Positions 24,316-32,164 of a stretch of 64,000 nucleotides of DNA are shown here, one piece after another. Position numbers and translations under genes: made by a program. Position 1 is the first letter of the stretch. Each line of letters starts with the position of its first letter. This DNA is from Psychroserpens sp. Hel_I_66 (GTDB lineage: Bacteria; Bacteroidota; Bacteroidia; Flavobacteriales; Flavobacteriaceae), in the NCBI RefSeq assembly GCF_000799465.1, contig NZ_JUGU01000001.1:3120501-3184500 (forward strand), read 5' to 3'. The notes under the pieces were generated by a model, which was given only the letters and a program-made list of their open reading frames with translations, did not search any database and had not been told where the DNA came from.

Positions 24316-24333
24316 AAAATCAAATTTTAGTTT

Positions 24334-24359
24334 CTTGTGGTAAATTGTATATAGATGCC
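24334..24359. repeat. Right terminal inverted repeat
   Basis: 26 bp, starting CTTGTGGTAAATTG and ending TATATAGATGCC, the exact complement of 19895-19920. Confidence 0.9.
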
Positions 24360-24367
24360 ATTATATT
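24360..24367. repeat. Target-site duplication, right copy
   Basis: ATTATATT, identical to 19887-19894. Confidence 0.88.
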
Positions 24368-24382
24368 CAAGATATTACCCAT

Positions 24383-24412
24383 TTACAAACGATTACAAAT
24401 GTTTACAAACGA
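24383..24412 (+). promoter_or_regulatory. Three tandem 10-bp repeats upstream of ssb
   Basis: TTACAAACGA, TTACAAATGT and TTACAAACGA follow one another at exactly 10-bp period, one helical turn, about 110 bp before the ssb ATG. The spacing suggests cooperative binding of a regulator on one DNA face. A weak -7 match, CATCTTTG, lies downstream near 24455. Confidence 0.5.
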
Positions 24413-24521
24413 ATTTAAGCAGTTAAATACCGATTAACATTTGCAAACCATCCCATCTTTGCAGTGTTGAATCAATGAAGGTTCAATAGTATTAACTGTT
24501 TAACATTAAAATTTAGAACAC

Positions 24522-24854
24522 ATGAACACATTAAGAAACAAAGTACAGTTGATTGGAAGATTAGGGCAAGATCCAGAAATCGTTAATTTCCAAGACGGAA
24601 ACAAAATGGCAAAATTCTCTTTGGCTACAGATGACAGCTACAAAGACAAACAAGGCAACAAAGTAGAGCGAGCATATTGGCATAATATTGTCGTACGTGG
24701 CGGACTTGTGAAAGTGGTAGAAGAATACATCACCAAAGGTAAGGAAATTGCCATAGAAGGTAAGTTAACAAATCGTTCTTGGGATGATAAAGATGGAACA
24801 AAACGCTACACAACCGAAATTATATGTAGTGAACTTTTGATGTTGGGTAAATAA
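24522..24854 (+). CDS. ssb: Single-stranded DNA-binding protein, short form
   Basis: A 110-aa OB-fold protein: MNTLRNKVQLIGRLGQDPEI, then KMAKFSLATDDSYKDKQGNK, AYWHNIVVRGGLVKVVEEYI and KGKEIAIEGKLTNRSW. It ends at the OB-fold edge with LLMLGK and lacks the disordered linker and acidic DDDIPF-like tip through which main SSBs recruit repair partners. It is therefore probably an accessory SSB (as used in transformation or by mobile elements) rather than the replication SSB. It has its own promoter region with tandem repeats and a strong terminator. Confidence 0.88.
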   Translation: MNTLRNKVQLIGRLGQDPEIVNFQDGNKMAKFSLATDDSYKDKQGNKVERAYWHNIVVRGGLVKVVEEYITKGKEIAIEGKLTNRSWDDKDGTKRYTTEIICSELLMLGK

Positions 24855-24875
24855 CTCACTGTAAATATGAACATT

Positions 24876-24907
24876 AAAAAGGCTTCCATATCGGAAGCCT
24901 TTTTTTT
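24876..24907. terminator. Bidirectional terminator after ssb
   Basis: Stem AAAAAGGCTTCC/GGAAGCCTTTTT, loop ATATC, with T-run; serves ssb (+) and the convergent surface-protein gene (-). Confidence 0.92.
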
Positions 24908-24926
24908 ATCAAAAATTTGATTGAAA

Positions 24927-27314
24927 CTAATTAAAAGTAATCACTTTTTCTTCGGAAATGAAACTACCATTATTAGCGGTACCTTCAATAAACAATTTTA
25001 TTTGCTCAATGCCTTTATCTGCAATATTAAAAATTAAATTTCCGTTTTCATCTAATTTCCCATTAGGAATCCATTCAATAACACCATATTGATTGAAGAA
25101 GTTACTACGGTAACTAGAATATAATGGTGCGTAAAACTTTTTAGGCGAGGTAAAGGTAAGAGGAATTTTAGATTCTTGTGAAATATCTGTTGCTACATCT
25201 TCTCCAAATTTTAAATTAGGATCAGTAAAAATTTTTATAACGCCCGCAGCTCCTCTCATTCCTTCTCCTAGCCCAGATTTATCGACAACTATATAATCAA
25301 CATTTCTCATATCTAAACTCAACAAAACACTAAACTCCGATAAACGTAAATTGTCTAAATAAATTACTGGTGAATTGCTCATACCTAATGAGACGTTCCT
25401 CAAAATATTGATTGACAGTGATGTTGCGGTTTGATTTGCACTATAACCTTTTGTACTAATATATGACGCGAAATCAAGATATCTGTAGCGATCATTCTCA
25501 TCAAAAATTTCAATAGTACCTGTAGGCTGTGAACGTTCTATTTTATCAATTCTATCTTGTTCCTTTTGAGCATTAATAACTACCTCATCCAATTCTTGGG
25601 CATCAGAGATTGAATTTTTAAATACAGACTCTTCAATTTTAGAATCATAAATAGAGTTTACTCTAAGTGGCAACGTTTTTACAAAATTATTTATAGTTGG
25701 TATTGTAGAGGGTGAAAACTGAACATAGAGATTTGGTTTTTTTACGTTTTCCCTTTTGTCAATTGATCCAAAAGAAACTTTCTCTTTATCTACTGGCAGT
25801 AAACCCTTGACTACAAAAGATTTTTCATCTTCTGGTACTTCAATAGTCTGGGTAGAACTATTAATCATTGGGTATATGATAAATGTGTTGCTCTTAGATT
25901 TATTAATGTTGGCGTTTAACGTAATACCATTTTCAAAATCATATTTAATTTCAGATTTATGATTAAAAATAGAGTTCCACTCATAACTGCTCCAGCCTTG
26001 AGTTAACAGTAAATTGTCAAGTTCAAATTTTGTCTTTCTATCAATGTCTGTAAAATAATAACGTGCGTTCTCGATATAGCCTTTTACATATGGTTGCAAA
26101 TGAGTATATGATACTATATTGTGATTATTGCCATAAGATGTAGTTTGAGATGGAAGCACAGAAACACTCAAATTATGAAAATCTGATTTTTTTATATTAT
26201 CAAACGGAACAGAAATAGTTAGTGAATCAGGAGATTTTGTTACACGTTCTTTTTCCGAAGTAAGAATTGAGATTCCGTCATAATTAAAAAAAAGACGCTC
26301 TAAAATAGGATTATCCCTGTCATCAAATACTGTAATAATATTTATGCCAGAGTATAAATCACTGTGATTTATTAACTTGGTAATCTTCAGCTCTTCAAAA
26401 TTAATATCCAGCGCTTTTATTAGGCTACCGTTGTGAACAATGATTCTAAAAACGTTTCCTTTAATATTTTCTAATGTATTTTCATTTGTTCTAAGGGTTA
26501 GAGCAATTTTACTGCCTAAATCATTAAGACTTAAATTAATACCAGCGCGTTCGGCTGGATTTAAATTTACTATTGAATTGAGATCACCATATTTTATTTC
26601 TGCGGAATACTCTTTCCCTTCTTCTGGGATCAATATAAACTTTCCAATCCCAAATTGGTTTGTTTTAAAATTTGTGACAACTTCTCCGTTAGAATCTTTA
26701 ATAATACCCTCTGCTTCTTTAATACCGTAACCATTTTCGTTCTTAATTACGATACCAACCGTATTTTTAATATTTGATATTAAGTGACCTCCTTCTGGTA
26801 AAAATTGAGTATCTAAAACAGGCGCTTCGGTTGAAATTTTTGCTTTATTATCTTGATCTGTATTTATAATTTTAATATTCTGAAGATAAAAATTCTGCTC
26901 ATCAAAATTTTTCATCCAATTGGTGTATGCCTTAAAAGTATAGCTTCCCGAAGCGTAGGTGCTGTCAACTAAAAAACTACCGTTTGCCACACCATTTTCA
27001 GAAAGAATAAGAGCCTTATTTAAAATTTTCCCTTTACTATCCTCAATAGAACAGTATACATTTGTTGTTACATTAGAACGTGTTTTACTCGCTTTGTCAA
27101 AAACATAAACACTAAAACCAATGGTTTCTTCTTTTAAATAAAGTGATTTATTCAGATGGGCATAGGTAACTTCCCTTGGTAATTTTACGTAGTTACTATA
27201 TGCTGTAGATATTTTATCTTGATTTTGGCTGCGCGTGTTAAAAAATGAAAACATGCATGTTACCAAAAAAGCATATTGTAAATGTTGAAATTGGAATAAG
27301 AGTTTTTGATTCAT
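24927..27314 (-). CDS. Exported MG2-like/TonB-plug-like surface protein
   Basis: A 795-aa protein with an N-terminal hydrophobic signal region. Residues about 45-150 look like an alpha-2-macroglobulin MG2-type domain (YAHLNKSLYLKEETIGFSVY, DSTYASGSYTFKAYTNWMKN), repeated later (LPEGGHLISNIKNTVGIVIK). The C-terminal third has a TonB-receptor plug-like segment (LSINILRNVSLGMSNSPVIY, then RGAAGVIKIFTDPN). There is no beta-barrel. This architecture is common among Bacteroidota outer-membrane proteins of unknown function; peptide or protein uptake and envelope surveillance have been suggested for relatives. Monocistronic. Confidence 0.72.
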   Translation of the reverse strand: MNQKLLFQFQHLQYAFLVTCMFSFFNTRSQNQDKISTAYSNYVKLPREVTYAHLNKSLYLKEETIGFSVYVFDKASKTRSNVTTNVYCSIEDSKGKILNKALILSENGVANGSFLVDSTYASGSYTFKAYTNWMKNFDEQNFYLQNIKIINTDQDNKAKISTEAPVLDTQFLPEGGHLISNIKNTVGIVIKNENGYGIKEAEGIIKDSNGEVVTNFKTNQFGIGKFILIPEEGKEYSAEIKYGDLNSIVNLNPAERAGINLSLNDLGSKIALTLRTNENTLENIKGNVFRIIVHNGSLIKALDINFEELKITKLINHSDLYSGINIITVFDDRDNPILERLFFNYDGISILTSEKERVTKSPDSLTISVPFDNIKKSDFHNLSVSVLPSQTTSYGNNHNIVSYTHLQPYVKGYIENARYYFTDIDRKTKFELDNLLLTQGWSSYEWNSIFNHKSEIKYDFENGITLNANINKSKSNTFIIYPMINSSTQTIEVPEDEKSFVVKGLLPVDKEKVSFGSIDKRENVKKPNLYVQFSPSTIPTINNFVKTLPLRVNSIYDSKIEESVFKNSISDAQELDEVVINAQKEQDRIDKIERSQPTGTIEIFDENDRYRYLDFASYISTKGYSANQTATSLSINILRNVSLGMSNSPVIYLDNLRLSEFSVLLSLDMRNVDYIVVDKSGLGEGMRGAAGVIKIFTDPNLKFGEDVATDISQESKIPLTFTSPKKFYAPLYSSYRSNFFNQYGVIEWIPNGKLDENGNLIFNIADKGIEQIKLFIEGTANNGSFISEEKVITFN

Positions 27315-27373
27315 TGCTTTTAGTTGATTTTGTGATTAAAATGATGAATAATACTTTCAAATTATCTGAGTTC

Positions 27374-28276
27374 TTAAAAGAAAATATTTTGAGCTAACCT
27401 AAATGTATTTGCATGAGCAGCTACAATTGTTTTGATTTCTGGCGAGTAACCGCCACCCATACTGCACATTACAGGAATTTTGTTTGCTTTGCAGCTCTCT
27501 AAAACAAATTGATCTCGTTGTTTACAGCCCACAATAGTCATGCCTAATTTTCCTAATTTATCAGAGGCGATGACATCAACGCCACATAGATAATATATAA
27601 AATCTGGTTTCTCCTGTGTTATTAACTTCGGAAGTATTTCATAAAGAATATTAAGGTACGTCTGGTCATTGGCATCATTTTCTAAAGCAATGTCCAAATC
27701 GCTAATTTCTTTCTTAAACGGGTAGTTACTTTTGCCATGCATTGAAAATGTGAATACAGAAGGGTCATTAGCAAAAATTTCCGCAGTACCATTTCCTTGA
27801 TGCACGTCGAGATCTACAATTAAAATTTTTTGTGCTAATTTTTTCTGCTGAAGATATCTTGCTCCAATAGCTTGGTCGTTTAACAAACAAAAAGCCTCAC
27901 CACGATTAGTGTAAGCGTGATGTGTACCTCCAGCGATATTCATCGCAATGCCATGCTGTAAAGCAAATTCGCTCGCTTTTATAGTACCATCGGCAATAAT
28001 AATTTCACGCTCTACAAGAATCTCACTCAAGGGGAAACCAATCTTTCGAGCAGCTCGCTTATCTAGCGTTAGCTCCTTTAAATCTTGATAATACTCTTTT
28101 GTATGAACTCTCAAAATATCTTCGTCAGTTGGTCTTTCTGGTTCAAAAAAGTTAGAATTGGTACACGTGCCCTCATAAAGAAGCTGCTCTGGCAACAATT
28201 CATATTTAAGCATTGGGAAACGGTGACCTTCTGGTAACGGATGTTTGTAAATGGGATGAAAAGCTATTTTAAGCAT
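27374..28276 (-). CDS. Histone deacetylase-superfamily hydrolase
   Basis: A 300-aa protein of the arginase/deacetylase fold. Zinc and charge-relay motifs are visible: AGGTHHAYTNRGEAFCLLND (about residues 115-134), the metal ligands D and H in LIVDLDVHQGNGTAEIF (about residues 148-164), and the later D in YLCGVDVIASDKLG. Bacterial members act on acetylated small molecules such as polyamines, or on acetylated proteins (AcuC type). The substrate here is unknown. Monocistronic. Confidence 0.85.
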   Translation of the reverse strand: MLKIAFHPIYKHPLPEGHRFPMLKYELLPEQLLYEGTCTNSNFFEPERPTDEDILRVHTKEYYQDLKELTLDKRAARKIGFPLSEILVEREIIIADGTIKASEFALQHGIAMNIAGGTHHAYTNRGEAFCLLNDQAIGARYLQQKKLAQKILIVDLDVHQGNGTAEIFANDPSVFTFSMHGKSNYPFKKEISDLDIALENDANDQTYLNILYEILPKLITQEKPDFIYYLCGVDVIASDKLGKLGMTIVGCKQRDQFVLESCKANKIPVMCSMGGGYSPEIKTIVAAHANTFRLAQNIFF

Positions 28277-28351
28277 TTTATCTATAAAAATTCAAAATGC
28301 AAATATACATCTTAGATTTATACTATTTTTAGGCACACCAATACCATTATT

Positions 28352-28498
28352 ATGAAGAAAAAATTAGAAAATAAACCTTTTGAGATAACAGAAAAAGGAT
28401 CACTTGGTTTATTAGCTTTGGGTGATATAGGTTTGAGAGCATGGAGAAAATTTAAGAAAGAAGCACGAGAAAAGAAAAAAGATGAAGAAAAAAAATAA
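28352..28498 (+). CDS. Small basic protein preceding the phosphodiesterase-sulfotransferase gene, 48 aa
   Basis: Encodes MKKKLENKPFEITEKGSLGL then LALGDIGLRAWRKFKKEARE and a Lys/Glu tail. Its last 17 bp overlap the start of the 869-aa gene, whose ATG lies within its Lys-rich 3' end, so the two are probably translationally coupled. A short hydrophobic patch (GSLGLLALGDIGL) precedes an amphipathic basic helix. Function unknown; possibly a partner peptide of the large enzyme. Confidence 0.6.
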   Translation: MKKKLENKPFEITEKGSLGLLALGDIGLRAWRKFKKEAREKKKDEEKK

Positions 28499-31091
28499 AG
28501 TACTTTTAATAGGTTGGGATGCTGCCGATTGGAAAATTATAGGCCCATTATTAGCTAAAGGAGAAATGCCAGCACTAAAAAAACTTATTGACAAAGGTGT
28601 TTATGGTAATATGAGTACAATGAATCCACCTTATTCTCCTATGTTGTGGTCAACCGTTGCTACTGGTAAAACACCAGATAAGCATGGTGTATTGGGCTTT
28701 TTGGAGTTAATGCCAGATTTAAAAGGGATAAGGCCTGTGACTGTTTTATCAAGAAAATCAAGAGCACTTTGGAATATTTTTCATAATCAAGGTTTAAAAA
28801 GTAATTTAATAGGTTGGTGGCCAAGTTTTCCCGCAGAACCAATAAATGGGATTGTTGTCTCAGATACTTTTCAAAAAGCAAATAAAGATATTCGAAAACC
28901 TAATCCTATTCCAAAAGGATCCGTTCATCCTGAAAGTTATTTAGATGACATACATGATTTAAGAATGTTTCCTCATGAGGTTACAGAAGCACACATATTA
29001 CCTTTTATTCCAAAAGCAGGTCAAATTAATACAGAAGAAAGTAAAAGTTTAATCACTTTTAGTAAAATTCTAGCTGAAAATGTTTCGGTTCATAGTGTCG
29101 CAACTCATGCAATGCAAAATTCAGATTGGGATTTTATGGCAGTTTATTATGATGCCATAGATCATTTTTGTCATGCGTTTATGAAATTTTATCCTCCTAA
29201 GCTAAAAGCAATTCCAGATGATATATTTGATATTTTTAAAGATGTTATTTCTGGAGCTTACCGTTTTCAAGATATGATGTTAGAACGCATGATGGCTTTA
29301 GCGGGAGACGATACAACTATTATTGTAATGTCTGATCATGGTTACGAGTCTGGAAATAAACGTATTTTAGAAATGCCAAAATATCAGGCAGCACCAGCTT
29401 TAGAGCATAGACAATTTGGGATTTTTGTAGCAGCTGGACCAAACATTAAAAAAAACGAAAAAGTTTTTGGTTTGGGACTTATTGATGTCGCTCCTACAAT
29501 ACTACAGATGTTCAATTTGCCTATTGGTAAAGACATGGATGGAAAAGTAGCTTTAGATATTTTTGAAAATTCAAAAGCTCCAACATATATTGATAGTTGG
29601 GAGAATGTTGAAGGTGATTTTGGGGAACATTTCAATAGCAAAGATCAAGAAGATAGTGTTTTGAACGATCAAGAAACTTTAGAGCAGCTAATTGAATTAG
29701 GTTATATAGATAGACCAGATGAGAATATTGAAACCGCCATATTAAAAACAAAATGTGATCTCAAGCATAATCTTGCTAGAGTGCATATGGGCAAAAAGGA
29801 TTACGAAATGGCAAAGGCTATTTTATTAGAGCTTATTAATAATCATTACCCTAATTATGATGAAGATGATCTAAAAAAAGTAGAAAATAAAAAACAAAAG
29901 CATGGAATAAAAATTGGTGAATCTAAAATAGATATTATTCCTTATTATATGGATTTATTAACTATTAGCTTAGATCAGGAAGAGTTTGGTAAAGCTGAAA
30001 TCTACCTTACAGAGCTAAGAAGTAGGGACAAAAAATTTGAGATTAATACTTACTTTTCTGAGGCAAAGATTCTATTGAGTAAAAACAAAGTAAATCAAGC
30101 GCTCAAACTTCTTCTAAAAGCAAAAAACAATAAACCTAATGGAGAAGTATTCTTTCAATTGGGAAAAATTTACACAAGATTAAACAAATTTGAAGATGCT
30201 AAAAGTGCTTTTCAAAATGCGTTGAAATTTGAAATAGATAACGCAAAGTTTCATCAAGCATTGGCGGTTGTATTAATTCGAATGGACGATTATGAAGAAG
30301 CTGCTGAACATGCTCTTACTGCAATAGAACTTGTCAAATATTTTCCTGAGGCACACTATACGCTTGGTGAAGCTTTAGAAAAATTAGGAGATTTAGATAA
30401 TGCAAAAAAAGCTTATGAAACAGCAGCAGCAATGAAGCCTAAAACGCATTATCGTGCTGAAAAAGCGATAGAAAACATTGAAGAAAAAAAGTTTGGCTCA
30501 TTAAATTTTAATGATAAAAACACTAATAAACCTTATGATAATCAAATAGTAATTGTTTCTGGTTTGCCAAGATCTGGTACATCGCTTATGATGCAAATGC
30601 TCCAAAAAGGAGGATTAGATATTTTAACAGATTCAAATAGAAAGGCAGATGTTTCAAATCCAAAGGGTTATTTAGAATATGATCCTGTAATGGCTTTGCA
30701 TAAAGATAATAGTTGGTTAGATAAAGCACAAAACAAATCACTTAAAGTTGTTGCACCATTATTAAAATTTCTAGACCCAAAGTATCGTTATAAAGTAATT
30801 TTTATGACAAGAGATTTAAATGAAGTTGTAAAGTCACAACAAAAAATGATAGGTAGAGATACTGAAAATTTACCAATAAAATTATTTCAAGCTTACGAGA
30901 AACATTTAAAACAAGTTGAGGTTTGGAAGAAAAAAGAGCCTGGTGTAGAATTAATATATATTGATTATAAAGATGCTATAAATAACACTCAAAATACGGT
31001 TAAAAAAATAAAGTCTTTTGTAGGAAAAGATTTAGATGAAAATGCAATGGAATCTTCTGTAGATAAGAGTTTATATAGAAATAAAGTTTAA
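28482..31091 (+). CDS. Type I phosphodiesterase-TPR-sulfotransferase fusion protein
   Basis: An 869-aa protein with three parts. Residues 1-370 are an alkaline phosphatase-superfamily (nucleotide pyrophosphatase/phosphodiesterase) domain: LLIGWDAADWKIIGPLLAKG, the nucleophile region MNPPYSPMLWSTVATGK, YYDAIDHFCHAFM, and IIVMSDHGYES. Residues about 430-670 are TPR repeats (FFQLGKIYTRLNKFEDAKSA, EAHYTLGEALEKLGDLDNAK). Residues about 685-869 are a sulfotransferase domain with the PAPS-binding P-loop GLPRSGTSLMMQML at 690. It has no signal peptide, suggesting cytosolic work. Combining phosphoester hydrolysis with sulfonation on a TPR scaffold is unusual; the substrate is unknown. Confidence 0.82.
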   Translation: MKKKNKVLLIGWDAADWKIIGPLLAKGEMPALKKLIDKGVYGNMSTMNPPYSPMLWSTVATGKTPDKHGVLGFLELMPDLKGIRPVTVLSRKSRALWNIFHNQGLKSNLIGWWPSFPAEPINGIVVSDTFQKANKDIRKPNPIPKGSVHPESYLDDIHDLRMFPHEVTEAHILPFIPKAGQINTEESKSLITFSKILAENVSVHSVATHAMQNSDWDFMAVYYDAIDHFCHAFMKFYPPKLKAIPDDIFDIFKDVISGAYRFQDMMLERMMALAGDDTTIIVMSDHGYESGNKRILEMPKYQAAPALEHRQFGIFVAAGPNIKKNEKVFGLGLIDVAPTILQMFNLPIGKDMDGKVALDIFENSKAPTYIDSWENVEGDFGEHFNSKDQEDSVLNDQETLEQLIELGYIDRPDENIETAILKTKCDLKHNLARVHMGKKDYEMAKAILLELINNHYPNYDEDDLKKVENKKQKHGIKIGESKIDIIPYYMDLLTISLDQEEFGKAEIYLTELRSRDKKFEINTYFSEAKILLSKNKVNQALKLLLKAKNNKPNGEVFFQLGKIYTRLNKFEDAKSAFQNALKFEIDNAKFHQALAVVLIRMDDYEEAAEHALTAIELVKYFPEAHYTLGEALEKLGDLDNAKKAYETAAAMKPKTHYRAEKAIENIEEKKFGSLNFNDKNTNKPYDNQIVIVSGLPRSGTSLMMQMLQKGGLDILTDSNRKADVSNPKGYLEYDPVMALHKDNSWLDKAQNKSLKVVAPLLKFLDPKYRYKVIFMTRDLNEVVKSQQKMIGRDTENLPIKLFQAYEKHLKQVEVWKKKEPGVELIYIDYKDAINNTQNTVKKIKSFVGKDLDENAMESSVDKSLYRNKV

Positions 31092-31094
31092 AAG

Positions 31095-31124
31095 AAAAAG
31101 CGCTTACAACGTAAGCGCTTTTAA
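31095..31124. terminator. Terminator after the fusion gene
   Basis: Stem AAAAGCGCTTAC/GTAAGCGCTTTT, loop AAC; the flanking A and T runs let it also serve the convergent T9SS gene. Confidence 0.85.
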
Positions 31125-31146
31125 ATTATAATGTTCTATAACATAA

Positions 31147-31995
31147 TTAAATAATTACTTTTTTTCTTATTACTGCTTTAGAATTAGCATCTGTTAATTC
31201 AATAATATAAATACCATTAGAAATTGTATTAGCTTCAATTACGAATACTTCACTTGAAGTTTTTCCATTTAAAACCTCCTTTCCAGTCATGTTAACTAAC
31301 CGATAATTAGTTGCTTCTGGTAAATTATATAATCCTATACTTTTATTTAAAGCTACTATTTTTATAGCATTTAATGCGTTTTCTCCAATACCTAAAGTTT
31401 GTTGTCCAGCAATAATTGACTCATTCACAGTTTGATTCCATGCATAATCTTTTATAGTAAAAACATCTCCACCAGCTCCAACATCAAGTCTAGCCCAACC
31501 ATAGTGGATATTACCACCTCCAGCATCAAAACGAAGTCCTAGGTAGCCATCAGTAATATTACACCAATCACCAAAATCACAAGAGCCATAATTTAAAGAT
31601 TGATAACCATTAGCAAAACCATTGTTATACCAACCAGTAGAGCCATCAGAAATAGAATCACCATTATTAAGTGCAAAAGGATAAGCGTAAGTAGCTCCGC
31701 CAGACCCTAGCACTTCATTACTGGCAGCTAAAGGTTCTATAAACAAATTGTTTAAAGTATAATTATAACCATAAGAGCTGTAGATAGAATTGACATTATA
31801 AATCCTAAAATCATTTACACCATCATTATTTAAATCTAGCATATACTCAAGATTAGCTCCACCAACAAAATCTGGAGGACCTATATCTGTATAGCCTATT
31901 TGTCCACTGGCATCTGCAACACCAGCTATGGCAGCAGTTAAAGCACCATATTTTGCAATTTTTTCAGAAAATTTAGAAGAAGTAGTTTTTTTCAT
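31147..31995 (-). CDS. T9SS type A sorting-domain secreted protein
   Basis: A 282-aa protein. The N-terminus (SSKFSEKIAKYGALTAAIAG) is a signal peptide; the centre contains a DUF-like repeat with DLNNDGVNDFRIYNVNSIYS, an EF-hand-like D-x-N-x-D-G motif probably binding calcium. The C-terminal 75 residues (YNLPEATNYRLVNMTGKEVL, SNGIYIIELTDANSKAVIRK) are a type A sorting domain that directs export through the type IX system and attachment to the cell surface. The cargo function is unknown. Confidence 0.8.
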   Translation of the reverse strand: MKKTTSSKFSEKIAKYGALTAAIAGVADASGQIGYTDIGPPDFVGGANLEYMLDLNNDGVNDFRIYNVNSIYSSYGYNYTLNNLFIEPLAASNEVLGSGGATYAYPFALNNGDSISDGSTGWYNNGFANGYQSLNYGSCDFGDWCNITDGYLGLRFDAGGGNIHYGWARLDVGAGGDVFTIKDYAWNQTVNESIIAGQQTLGIGENALNAIKIVALNKSIGLYNLPEATNYRLVNMTGKEVLNGKTSSEVFVIEANTISNGIYIIELTDANSKAVIRKKVII

Positions 31996-32164
31996 AGTAA
32001 AAAAATTAGTTAGTTATAAAAGCAATATACAATTATAAGTTTTTATTTTAAAATCTTCCAAAAACAATTAGATACATTTTATTAAACTAATAAAATATGA
32101 ATGCTAAACTTTAAAATTAATTAAATTCAAGCCTGTAAATTATTAATAACATAATTTTTAGCAT

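Larger units (their letters stand above)
24091..24333. other. Right-end noncoding region of the transposon
   Basis: No gene seen in this 243-bp stretch. It contains a short palindrome TCCCATTGGGA near 24140, a hairpin TTTACGAA/TTCGTAAA near 24160-24180, three tandem 7-bp repeats CGGTAAA/CGGTAGA/CGGTTAA (24254-24274), and a minus-strand terminator (24291-24315). Confidence 0.5.
19895..24359. mobile_element. IS1595-family transposon with passenger genes (4,465 bp)
   Basis: The boundaries are set by 26-bp perfect inverted repeats starting GGCATCTATA (19895-19920 and 24334-24359) and a perfect 8-bp direct repeat ATTATATT outside them. Inside is one IS1595/ISXO2-type DDE transposase (22203-23147) plus about eight passenger genes: small proteins of 32, 74, 48 and 78 aa, an Arg/Val/Thr-rich 34-aa peptide, a 170-aa winged-helix-like protein, a 68-aa protein and a NYN-domain putative RNase. 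The genome's over-represented word TTCCGNAG is absent within it, consistent with foreign origin. IS1595-family elements with passenger genes are known; this cargo set I do not recognise. Confidence 0.88.

Noticed and set aside
19894..24360. Reading the inverted repeats as a 27-bp invertible-DNA pair or 6-bp duplication
   Set aside because: Shifting the boundary by one base gives 26-bp repeats starting GG and a perfect 8-bp duplication, which fits the transposase family; no site-specific recombinase is present.
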